Origin: Niveibacterium microcysteis
Lineage (GTDB): Bacteria; Pseudomonadota; Gammaproteobacteria; Burkholderiales; Rhodocyclaceae
NCBI RefSeq assembly: GCF_017161445.1
Contig: NZ_CP071060.1
Coordinates: 1,488,001-1,552,000 of the forward strand
Reading direction: 5' to 3'
Length of the DNA stretch: 64,000 nt
A model generated the notes under the pieces. That model was not told where the DNA came from. It saw nothing but the letters and a program-made list of their open reading frames with translations, and did not search any database. Shown piece after piece: positions 21,001 to 26,088 of this stretch (positions within the stretch are counted from its first letter, which is position 1; each line of letters starts with the position of its first letter). The translations under genes were made by a program, and so were the position numbers.

Positions 21001-23947
21001 TGTCACCGCCCGGAACGGACGGGTTGATCTGCGCGGCATCGTTGGTGCCGAGCACGTTGATCGTGATGCTGGTGCTCGATCCGTCGGACAGCGCAACCGT
21101 GAAGGTCTCCGTTTTGCTGTCTGTTCCATTCAGCGCTTGCACCGCGCTATCGGCGTTGCGCAGCGTGTACGTCCACGTGCCGTCAGCGGCAACCACCAGG
21201 TCACCGTATGCGCCTGCCGCGGTCTCCGGCACAAAGGTGGCGACCCCCGAGGTGGTGAGCGTGCCCGTGCTGGTTAGCGTGGTGTCTTCCTGTACGGTAC
21301 CGTTGCCCGACGCGGTCGTTTCGTCTTGGCCGTGCACCGTGATCTCGATGCTGTGCGGCGTGCCATCCAGGCTCTTCACAACAATCGTCTCGGTCACCGT
21401 GTCAGTGCCCTTGAGCGACTGCACATTGGCCGCTGCGTTGTTGAGCGAGTAGCTCCAGTTGCCGGCAGCGTCAATCGTGAGCGAGCCATAGGTGCCGGTC
21501 TGAGTGCCGGCCTGGAAGCTTGCCTCGCCGGTGTCGACATCGCTGACTTGCAGCTTGCCGGAAGCCAGCAGCACCGCGTCTTCGGTGACACTGCCGGTGT
21601 CACCGCCCGGAACGGACGGGTTGATCTGCGCGGCATCGTTGGTGCCGAGCACGTTGATCGTGATGCTGGTGCTCGATCCGTCGGACAGCGCAACCGTGAA
21701 GGTCTCCGTTTTGCTGTCTGTTCCATTCAGCGCTTGCACCGCGCTATCGGCGTTGCGCAGCGTGTACGTCCACGTGCCGTCAGCGGCAACCACCAGGTCA
21801 CCGTATGCGCCTGCCGCGGTCTCCGGCACAAAGGTGGCGACCCCCGAGGTGGTGAGCGTGCCCGTGCTGGTTAGCGTGGTGTCTTCCTGTACGGTACCGT
21901 TGCCCGACGCGGTCGTTTCGTCTTGGCCGTGCACCGTGATCACGATGCTGTGCGGCGTGCCATCCAGGCTCTTCACAACAATCGTCTCGGTCACCGTGTC
22001 AGTGCCCTTGAGCGACTGCACATTGGCCGCTGCGTTGTTGAGCGAGTAGCTCCAGTTGCCGGCAGCGTCAATCGTGAGCGAGCCATAGGTGCCGGTCTGA
22101 GTGCCGGCCTGGAAGCTTGCCTCGCCGGTGTCGACATCGCTGACTTGCAGCTTGCCGGAAGCCAGCAGCACCGCGTCTTCGGTGACACTGCCGGTGTCAC
22201 CGCCCGGAACCGACGGCGTAATCTGCGCACCGTCGTTGGTACCGGTGATCGCCACGGTCACCGTGCTGGTCGTGCCGTCGGCACTCTTGACCGTGAACAC
22301 TTCGCTCGGCAGCGACTGGCCTTCGCCCAGCGCTTGCACCGCAGGGTCGGTGTTATTGAGGAGGTATGTCCAGTTGCCCGCGGCGTCGATTGAGAACGAA
22401 CCGTGTGTGCCTGCCACTGCCGTCTGCTGCTGGAACACCGCTTGGCCTGCATCCGCGTCGGAGACCACCAACTGACCGCTAGCGGTCAGCCTTACGTCTT
22501 CTTTCACCGCGCCGGCATCTCCACCGGCTGCACCCGGCAAAATGGTTGCCGGATCATTTACTTGGGTGACGCCGATATCCACCGTGGCGAGGGCCGTGCC
22601 GCCCTTGCCGTCCGATACGGTCACGGTGAAGCTGTCCTGCCCGTTGAAGTCTTTCGCCGGCGTGTAGGTCCAGGTGCCGTCCGTGTTAACGGTGACGCTG
22701 CCGTGAGCCGGGTCGCTCGCCTTCGCGAAGCTCAGGCTGTCGCCATCAACGTCCGTGGCCTTCACCTGTCCGCTGATCGGCGTGTCCTCGGGGGTGCTGA
22801 GCGTGTAGTGGCCGGTTGCCGGGTCGATGTTGGCATCGCTGACCGGCGTGCCGGCGGGCCCATCGGTGGTGCCGGGAACCGGCGCGTCGTTGACCGGCGT
22901 GACACCGACGCTGACGGTGGCCGTTGTCGTGCCGCCCTTGCCGTCCGACACGGTGACCGTGAACGAGTCCGGCCCGTTGTAATCCTTCGTCGGGGTGTAG
23001 ACCCAGGTGCCGTCGGTGTTAACGGTGACGCTGCCGTGCGTGGGGTCCGAGCCCTTGGCGTAGCTCAGCGTATCGCCATCAACGTCCGACCCCGGCGTGC
23101 GGCCTGCAACAGGCGTGTCTTCCAGTGTTGTGACGGCAACGTTGGTTGCGGTCGGTGCGTCATTCACCGGCGTGACGTTAACGGTGATGGTGCCGTCGGT
23201 GGTGGCGCCGCGGCCGTCGCTGACGGTGTAGATGATTGTTGCCGGCCCGTTGTAGTTGGGCGGCGGGGTATAGGTGAGGGTGCCGTCGGTGTTGACGGTG
23301 ACAGTGCCGACGCTAGCCGTGGGCGTGCCAACCAGCGTTATCGGGTCGCCGTTGGGGTCGCTCAGCACGCCGTCGAGCCGGATGCCGGTGCTGGTGTCTT
23401 CAGGCAGGGTCACCGACAGTGGGGCTGCTTCCGGCGCCGCGTTGGCGTCGGTGGTGATGGCTGAAAGCGTCTGCTGCTCGACCGTGTCGGTCGCGATCGG
23501 GCCGCTCGTCTGGAAGCTCAGCGGGTCTACACCTTCGCTGATGCGCAGCAGGCGCACGAAACCGTGCCCGTCGCCACCACTACCACCACCGAGGCCTGCC
23601 GCCGTCGGGTCCAGTTCGGCAAGCGGGTCGGCGCCCGCGTTAAGCGATGCGATCACGCGTTCGAGTTCGGCGTCGGGCGGCGTCAGGGCTGCATCCTGCG
23701 CCGGCACTGCGTCCTGCGTCAGCAAGCCCGCGTCCGCCAGCACCTCGCGCCCGCCGCCCAGGGTCACCGGGTCGCCATGCGGGCCACGCAGTTCGATCAC
23801 CGCGCCGTTGTCCGTTACCACCACCTGACCCTCGGCGATGCGATCGCCAAGGTGGATCGGGCGCAGGCTGCCGTCCGCTTCGCGTACCCAGGCCTTGCCT
23901 TCGAGGCGGGCAACAGTACCTTCAGCGTGGTTGGTGGTGGTGGCCAT
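9080..23947 (-). CDS. Giant LapA-type RTX adhesin with retention module, VCBS repeats and PA14 domain
   Basis: A 4955-residue repeat adhesin. The order is: N-terminal retention module (about 1-110, with GxVxxLxGxAWVREADGSLR and LGDRIAEG); the LapG-type cleavage motif PTAAG (114-118) followed by a glycine-rich hinge; three cadherin-like/tandem-95 repeats (about 175-465); a long array of VCBS-type repeats (about 470-4290); a PA14-like domain (about 4350-4600, GEFFGY and RLSGQMYVQHGSYDFRVTADDG); two clusters of Ca-binding RTX nonapeptides (about 4634-4696 and 4776-4801, GGAGNDILNGG); and a C-terminal type I secretion signal of the VCA0849 type. There is no Sec signal, as expected for type I export through LapB/LapC/LapE. 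The start has GGGAG about 8 nt upstream. Much of the repeat array is nearly identical at DNA level. Ligand specificity is unknown; PA14 and VCBS suggest glycan or matrix binding. Confidence 0.95.
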   Translation of the reverse strand: MATTTNHAEGTVARLEGKAWVREADGSLRPIHLGDRIAEGQVVVTDNGAVIELRGPHGDPVTLGGGREVLADAGLLTQDAVPAQDAALTPPDAELERVIASLNAGADPLAELDPTAAGLGGGSGGDGHGFVRLLRISEGVDPLSFQTSGPIATDTVEQQTLSAITTDANAAPEAAPLSVTLPEDTSTGIRLDGVLSDPNGDPITLVGTPTASVGTVTVNTDGTLTYTPPPNYNGPATIIYTVSDGRGATTDGTITVNVTPVNDAPTATNVAVTTLEDTPVAGRTPGSDVDGDTLSYAKGSDPTHGSVTVNTDGTWVYTPTKDYNGPDSFTVTVSDGKGGTTTATVSVGVTPVNDAPVPGTTDGPAGTPVSDANIDPATGHYTLSTPEDTPISGQVKATDVDGDSLSFAKASDPAHGSVTVNTDGTWTYTPAKDFNGQDSFTVTVSDGKGGTALATVDIGVTQVNDPATILPGAAGGDAGAVKEDVRLTASGQLVVSDADAGQAVFQQQTAVAGTHGSFSIDAAGNWTYLLNNTDPAVQALGEGQSLPSEVFTVKSADGTTSTVTVAITGTNDGAQITPSVPGGDTGSVTEDAVLLASGKLQVSDVDTGEASFQAGTQTGTYGSLTIDAAGNWSYSLNNAAANVQSLKGTDTVTETIVVKSLDGTPHSIVITVHGQDETTASGNGTVQEDTTLTSTGTLTTSGVATFVPETAAGAYGDLVVAADGTWTYTLRNADSAVQALNGTDSKTETFTVALSDGSSTSITINVLGTNDAAQINPSVPGGDTGSVTEDAVLLASGKLQVSDVDTGEASFQAGTQTGTYGSLTIDAAGNWSYSLNNAAANVQSLKGTDTVTETIVVKSLDGTPHSIEITVHGQDETTASGNGTVQEDTTLTSTGTLTTSGVATFVPETAAGAYGDLVVAADGTWTYTLRNADSAVQALNGTDSKTETFTVALSDGSSTSITINVLGTNDAAQINPSVPGGDTGSVTEDAVLLASGKLQVSDVDTGEASFQAGTQTGTYGSLTIDAAGNWSYSLNNAAANVQSLKGTDTVTETIVVKSLDGTPHSIEITVHGQDETTASGNGTVQEDTTLTSTGTLTTSGVATFVPETAAGAYGDLVVAADGTWTYTLRNADSAVQALNGTDSKTETFTVALSDGSSTSITINVLGTNDAAQINPSVPGGDTGSVTEDAVLLASGKLQVSDVDTGEASFQAGTQTGTYGSLTIDAAGNWSYSLNNAAANVQSLKGTDTVTETIVVKSLDGTPHSIEITVHGQDETTASGNGTVQEDTTLTSTGTLTTSGVATFVPETAAGAYGDLVVAADGTWTYTLRNADSAVQALNGTDSKTETFTVALSDGSSTSITINVLGTNDAAQINPSVPGGDTGSVTEDAVLLASGKLQVSDVDTGEASFQAGTQTGTYGSLTIDAAGNWSYSLNNAAANVQSLKGTDTVTETIVVKSLDGTPHSIVITVHGQDETTASGNGTVREDTTLTSTGTLTTSGVATFVPETAAGAYGDLVVAADGTWTYTLRNADSAVQALNATDSKTETFTVALSDGSSTSITINVLGTNDIASIQGPGVGAVQEAGGIANAIPGTPNASGTLLAADADNGEAGFQAVAPAALNGTYGTFTFNAATGAWTYALDNAKAATQALTNGQIVHDTLTVTSLDGTATKAIDVTVTGANDTAAITGTATGTMTEDVAVTSGNLTASGNLAVTDVDSGEAVFATPATLAGTYGTFTFNTTTGAWTYAANNAQSAIQSLGAGQSLTDSITVKSADGTASQVISVTINGTNDGAVITPATPGADAGAVKEDVTLTASGQLVVTDVDAGQAVFQPQTAVAGAHGTFSIDAAGNWVYTLNNADPVVQALGEGQSLPNEVFTVKSADGTASTVTVSITGTNDGAQITPSVLGADTGAVKEDVTLTTGGQLQVSDVDAGQAVFQPQTAVAGAHGSFSIDASGNWTYTLNNANPAVQALGEGQSLPSEEFTVKSADGTTSTVTVAITGTNDGPVAAIDTNSLVKTDTTAASGNVLTNDSDIDTAHASLIVSAVGATPVSGTTVVVGNYGTLTIHADGSYTYVQDASNAAVIALKPTDAPLHDVFNYTLSDGSATSNATLDIAISGANTAPVAMPAHENVTEGGALFNGNVVATDAESDALSYSLISPAPAGLTFNTDGSYSFNPANPAYDHLAAGQTQDVVVTYQVADGKGGFDTDTLTITIVGTNDVPVIGGTTTGTVVEAGGVANAIAGTPNASGTVTVSDADAGQSSFQAVAPASLNGTYGTFTFNAATGAWTYALDNTKAATQALTNGQIVHDTLTVTSLDGTATKAIDVTVTGANDTAAITGTATGTMTEDVAVTSGNLTAAGALAVTDVDSGEAVFATPATLAGTYGTFTFNTTTGVWTYAANNSQAAIQSLGAGQSLTDSITVKSADGTASQVISVTINGANDGATIGGTATGTVVEAGGVANAIAGTPNASGTVSVSDADAGQSVFQAVAPASLNGTYGTFTFNAATGAWTYALDNTKAATQALTNGQVVHDTLTVTSLDGTATKAIDVTVTGANDTAAITGTATGTMTEDVAVTSGNLTASGNLAVTDVDSGEAVFATPATLAGTYGTFTFNTTTGAWTYAANNAQSAIQSLGAGQSLTDSITVKSADGTASQVISVTINGTNDGAVITPATPGADAGAVKEDVTLTASGQLVVTDVDAGQAVFQPQTAVAGAHGTFSIDAAGNWVYTLNNADPVVQALGEGQSLPNEVFTVKSADGTASTVTVSITGTNDGAQITPSVLGADTGAVKEDVTLTTGGQLQVSDVDAGQAVFQPQTAVAGAHGSFSIDASGNWTYTLNNANPAVQALGEGQSLPSEEFTVKSADGTTSTVTVAITGTNDGPVAAIDTNSLVKTDTTAASGNVLTNDSDIDTAHASLIVSAVGATPVSGTTVVVGNYGTLTIHADGSYTYVQDASNAAVIALKPTDAPLHDVFNYTLSDGSATSNATLDIAISGANTAPVAMPAHENVTEGGALFNGNVVATDAESDALSYSLISPAPAGLTFNTDGSYSFNPANPAYDHLAAGQTQDVVVTYQVADGKGGFDTDTLTITIVGTNDVPVIGGTTTGTVVEAGGVANAIAGTPNASGTVTVSDADAGQSSFQAVAPASLNGTYGTFTFNAATGAWTYALDNTKAATQALTNGQIVHDTLTVTSLDGTATKAIDVTVTGANDTAAITGTATGTMTEDVAVTSGNLTAAGALAVTDVDSGEAVFATPATLAGTYGTFTFNTTTGVWTYAANNSQAAIQSLGAGQSLTDSITVKSADGTASQVISVTINGANDGATIGGTATGTVVEAGGVANAIAGTPNASGTVSVSDADAGQSVFQAVAPASLNGTYGTFTFNAATGAWTYALDNTKAATQALTNGQVVHDTLTVTSLDGTATKAIDVTVTGANDTAAITGTATGTMTEDVAVTSGNLTASGNLAVTDVDSGEAVFATPATLAGTYGTFTFNTTTGVWTYAANNSQAAIQSLGAGQSLTDSITVKSADGTASQVISVTINGANDGATIGGTATGTVVEAGGVANAIAGTPNASGTVSVSDADAGQSVFQAVAPASLNGTYGTFTFNAATGAWTYALDNTKAATQALTNGQVVHDTLTVTSLDGTATKAIDVTVTGANDTAAITGTATGTMTEDVAVTSGNLTASGSLAVTDVDAGQAVFATPATLAGTYGTFTFNTTTGAWTYAANNAQSAIQSLGAGQSLTDSITVKSADGTASQVISVTINGTNDGATIGGTATGAVVEAGGVANAIAGTPNASGTVSVSDADAGQSVFQAVAPASLNGTYGTFTFNAATGAWTYALDNSKAATQALTNGQIVHDTLTVTSLDGTATKAIDVTVTGANDTAAITGTATGTMTEDVAVTSGNLTASGSLAVTDVDAGQAVFATPATLAGTYGTFTFNTTTGAWTYAANNAQSAIQSLGAGQSLTDSITVKSADGTASQVISVTINGTNDVAMIQGPATGSVTEAGGVNNATAGTPTTSGTLIVSDTDAGQSSFLAPASLAGTYGNFTFNTTTGAWTYTLDNTKATTQGLVGAQVVHDTLTVSSLDGSASKTIDVTVTGANDNAAITGSATGSVTEDAAVSGGNLIASGALTVTDVDAGQAVFQSPASLAGTYGTFTFNTSTGAWTYAANNAQSAIQSLGVGQTLTDSITVKSADGTASQVISVTINGANDAPVAAADTAAVKEDTTLTATGNVITTAPGRDTDVDGDPLTVTGVTSGTPATTPGGGVGTAIVGTYGTLTLNSDGTYNYALNNTSTAVQNLTAGQVANDVFTYTISDGHGGTATTTLTVAVTGTQDLTAGTPSVVSVNATGLNGEFFGYNETASPGSGYRTHSDDGTATFGNHLVAGNLNSVEDMYTIINGRNALAGGSNNLVGSSATATTNAADVAFKARSLDYGFNPTVNSALGSNSNVAAGSALPTGDGNASSTTRGLSNFLDQDQPTGIVQTGAGNTGGTSGLGLTTDAAIRLSGQMYVQHGSYDFRVTADDGFRLNVAGQTLLEYDGNQGPTTRIFTNVALGDLNGGLQAFELLYWEQGGNARLRIEYKASGDPASSYQVMALTNTALFTNESAPTLVDPRIQDLVYDAASGSWQLRTGSILDGDASNNTITGGTSRDWLTGGAGDDTLIGNGGADTLDGGAGNDILNGGIGNDLLTGGAGTNTLTGGTGDDTYRLTTGTDTLVENANEGTDTVILDSTYYAAHPTVTIYTLASNFENLTAEGSFAINLSGNSANNRIEGNSAANVISGGGGNDYIVGGGGNDTLTGGSGSDVFVWHLADAGPTGTPAVDKITDFTYGGGYNNIQSGTAGVPTGGGDVLDLRDLLQGEHTSSGNTGNAASAVEISNLLNYIDVEVTGSGATLATVLHISKSGGFTGGTFSAGAEDQTIVLQGVNLYTATSVTAGDESTLLKTLIKNGTLIVD
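13470..18980 (-). repeat. Large tandem duplication inside the adhesin gene, period 2628 bp
   Basis: The sequence from about 13470 recurs at +2628 almost base for base, and a third partial copy runs from about 18725 to 18980. The unit encodes 876 residues: several VCBS repeats plus a distinct block (PVAAIDTNSLVKTDTT... to ...TLTITIVGTNDVPVIGG). Differences are rare; for example the block near 13659 reads GGCACCGG where 16287 reads GGCTCCGG. Inside and left of this block a shorter 669-bp (223-residue) period is also seen, with unit starts near 12489, 13158 and 13827. Such identity implies recent duplication or gene conversion. It also means copy number depends on assembly quality. Confidence 0.9.
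19254..22215 (-). repeat. Five near-identical 597-bp tandem repeats in the adhesin gene
   Basis: A 597-bp (199-residue) unit is repeated five times, covering about residues 577-1564. Each unit encodes two VCBS-like modules (SVPGGDTGSVTEDAV..., then QDETTASGNGTVQEDT...). Copies 2-4 appear identical; the outer copies differ by single substitutions (HSIVITV against HSIEITV, QEDTT against REDTT). Recombination between copies would change the adhesin length in steps of 199 residues without breaking the frame. Confidence 0.92.
23594..23605 (-). other. Codons for the TAAG LapG cleavage motif in the adhesin
   Basis: Adhesin residues 115-118 read T-A-A-G, directly after a compact retention module and before a Gly-rich linker. 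In Pseudomonas LapA the protease LapG cuts within a TAAG motif at a similar position (about residue 108). The motif and its location are seen; that the local LapG cuts here is inferred. Confidence 0.8.
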
Positions 23948-24046
23948 GAAATGTCTCCCGGTCGGACTGATTCAGATTGCCCTCGAAACTACGCCGCCCG
24001 GCGGGGCGGCGCATCGTACTCGAGGACAGGGAGACGGGCCCTGCTT

Positions 24047-24063
24047 GTGAAACGGTGTTACAC
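24047..24063. promoter_or_regulatory. Imperfect inverted repeat upstream of the adhesin gene
   Basis: GTGAAAC-ggt-GTTACAC lies in the 123-bp gap between the luxR-type gene and the adhesin; the half-sites differ only at one position. It sits about 100 bp upstream of the adhesin start, where an activator could bind. The neighbouring LuxR-type regulator is a natural candidate, but this is only inference from position. Confidence 0.3.
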
Positions 24064-24070
24064 GGCGCGC

Positions 24071-24682
24071 CTATTTGATGCCGTGCACACGCAGCGCGAG
24101 CTGCAGGCGGTCGGCCACGCCCATTTTTTCGAACACCGCGCTGAGGTGGGATTTGACCGTCCGCTCGGTGATCTCGAGCGCAGCGGCGATGTCTGCGTTC
24201 GATTCGCCGAGTGCGGCACGCTGTGCGACTTCCTGTTCGCGCTCGGTGAGCCCGGCGGCCCAGCCGGGTGCGGCGGGGGCCTTGCTGGCGTGGTCCACCG
24301 CGCGCAACAGGCGGTTGAGGATCGCGCGGCCTACCCACAGTTCGCCAGACTCCACAACATCCACTACCTGGGTCAGTTGCTCCAGCGACGCGAAAGCATG
24401 GCAGTAGCCGCTGCAACCGGCTTCGATTGCGGCGAGGCCCTCGCCATCGTTCGGCCTGCTGCTCGCGAAGACCATGCGCAAACTGGCCGCAAGGCGCGGC
24501 CAGCGCGGGTCGCCCAACGGCGGCAGATCGGGTAGTTCGGCGTCGATCAGTGCAAGCCGCGCGCCAGCGGGCAGGGCATCAAAGCGATTGGCGCGCACGA
24601 TCGGCCAGTGCTCGCCGAGCGCATGCCAGCGCCGGGCAAGGTGGTCGTCGTGGGTGGCAAGAACCAGCAGCGGACGCGTCAT
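24071..24682 (-). CDS. NarL/FixJ-type (LuxR HTH) transcriptional regulator with degenerate receiver
   Basis: A 203-residue protein with a receiver-like N-terminal domain and a C-terminal LuxR HTH (about 143-200: LTEREQEVAQRAALGESNADIAAALEITERTVKSHL split by the recognition helix). The receiver has acidic residues D12/D13 and a possible phospho-acceptor D47. The conserved lysine after the fifth strand is missing (GYCHAFAS), so phosphorylation control is doubtful. No sensor kinase is nearby. The start overlaps the HlyD stop by 4 bp, and the adhesin begins 123 bp downstream. It is therefore embedded in the adhesin export operon and probably controls it. Confidence 0.85.
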   Translation of the reverse strand: MTRPLLVLATHDDHLARRWHALGEHWPIVRANRFDALPAGARLALIDAELPDLPPLGDPRWPRLAASLRMVFASSRPNDGEGLAAIEAGCSGYCHAFASLEQLTQVVDVVESGELWVGRAILNRLLRAVDHASKAPAAPGWAAGLTEREQEVAQRAALGESNADIAAALEITERTVKSHLSAVFEKMGVADRLQLALRVHGIK

Positions 24683-26088
24683 CGTTCAGTCATTGCCGCG
24701 GCCTTGGCGCGGATCACGGGTTTGAGCAGGTAGGTCAGGATCGACTTCTTGCCGGTCAGGATATCGACTTCCGCGACCATGCCCGGAATGATCGGCAGCT
24801 TCTTCGGCCCGATCGTGCTGGTCGTCGTGCGCACGCGCACTTCGTAGAAAGCGTTGCCTTTTTCGTCCACCACGGTGTCGGCGCCGATCTGTTCGAGCGT
24901 GCCTTCGAGCCCGCCGTAGATCGAGAAATCGTAGGCAGTGAACTTCACCTGCGCCTTCTGGCCCGGGCGCAGGAAGGCGATGTCCTTGGGCAGTACGCGC
25001 GCTTCCAGCAGCAGCGCATCGTCGCTCGGCACGATCGCGACCACTTCTTTGCCCGGCTGTACCACGCCGCCGACGGTGTGCACGAAGATCTGTTTCACGG
25101 TGCCGCGCATCGGTGCGCGCACTTCAGATTGCTTCACGCGGTCGGCGAGCGCGACGCTGCCTTCGGACAAAGTGCCAAGCTTTGCGCTGACGTCGGAAAG
25201 ATCCGAGCGCGCCTGGTTCTTCATCTGCAGCTCGACTTCCTGGATCTTGCGCTGGGCTTCGCCGATCGCCGCCTGGATGCGTGGGATCTGCGCATTCGCC
25301 GCATCGCGCTCGCCACGGTAGCGTGCCACGTCGCGCTCCAGGCGCAGCAGTTCGACGTCGGACACGGCGCCGGTCTTGGTCAGCGGGCGGGTGACTTCCA
25401 GCTCGCGGGCGGTGAGGTCGTAGCTTTGCGAGGCCTGCTCGCGGCGCGCGCGCACTTCGTTGAGCTCCTGGGTGCGTTGGGTGAGCTGCTGGCGTGCGAT
25501 GCCGACGGTGGCTTCCACTTCAAGCCGCTTCGATTCGAAGGCGGCGCGCTCCTGCTCCACCACGTCCGGCACCTCTTTCAATGCCTCCGGTGGCGGCTCG
25601 TATGCGCGCCCCTCTGCAATCGCTTCAAGGCGCGCTGCCTTGGCCAGCAGTGACAAGTACTGCGAGCGGTTTTCACGCAGCGAAGAGACGAAGCGGGTGG
25701 GGTCGATCTTCAGCAGCAATTGACCCTTCTCGACGGTCTGTCCCTCGCGCACCAGGATCTGCTGCACGATGCCGCCATCGAGGCTCTGGATCAGCTGGTT
25801 CTGCGAGAACGGGATCACCTTGCCGTCACCCCGCGTGACTTCGTCGATTTGCGCAAACGCGGCCCAGATGATCAGTACCACTACTGCGGCGAGCGAGATC
25901 CAGACTGCGAGGCGCGCGCCGCGCGGCGTTTGCTCGGCGATCGCCCAGTCAGCATCGGCGAGGAAGTCTGCGTCGTCGTGCAGATCGCGCTTGCTTGCGA
26001 ACAGCAGCAAACGATCGAGCGCCCCGGTTGTCTTGCGGAAGGACCACTGGCCGGCGCGTTGGAGCAGGGCGGGGATGCGGAGCTTCAT
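24679..26088 (-). CDS. lapC: HlyD-family type I secretion membrane-fusion protein (LapC-like)
   Basis: A 469-residue periplasmic adaptor. It has a cytoplasmic N-terminus, a single TM helix (about 60-79, LAVWISLAAVVVLIIWAAFA), a first lipoyl half with VTRGDGKVIPFSQNQLIQSL, a long coiled coil (about 170-330), a second lipoyl half (VRAPMRGTVKQIFVHTVGGV), and a C-terminal beta-barrel ending YLLKPV. It links the ABC exporter to the outer membrane TolC-like channel. The start overlaps the stop of the upstream ABC gene (TGATG), and its own stop overlaps luxR, so the genes are translationally coupled. Confidence 0.94.
   Translation of the reverse strand: MKLRIPALLQRAGQWSFRKTTGALDRLLLFASKRDLHDDADFLADADWAIAEQTPRGARLAVWISLAAVVVLIIWAAFAQIDEVTRGDGKVIPFSQNQLIQSLDGGIVQQILVREGQTVEKGQLLLKIDPTRFVSSLRENRSQYLSLLAKAARLEAIAEGRAYEPPPEALKEVPDVVEQERAAFESKRLEVEATVGIARQQLTQRTQELNEVRARREQASQSYDLTARELEVTRPLTKTGAVSDVELLRLERDVARYRGERDAANAQIPRIQAAIGEAQRKIQEVELQMKNQARSDLSDVSAKLGTLSEGSVALADRVKQSEVRAPMRGTVKQIFVHTVGGVVQPGKEVVAIVPSDDALLLEARVLPKDIAFLRPGQKAQVKFTAYDFSIYGGLEGTLEQIGADTVVDEKGNAFYEVRVRTTTSTIGPKKLPIIPGMVAEVDILTGKKSILTYLLKPVIRAKAAAMTER

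Noticed and set aside
9080..23947. Repetitive DNA considered as a CRISPR array or satellite
   Set aside because: The repeats are hundreds of bases long, in frame, and encode VCBS modules; there are no short repeats with unique spacers.
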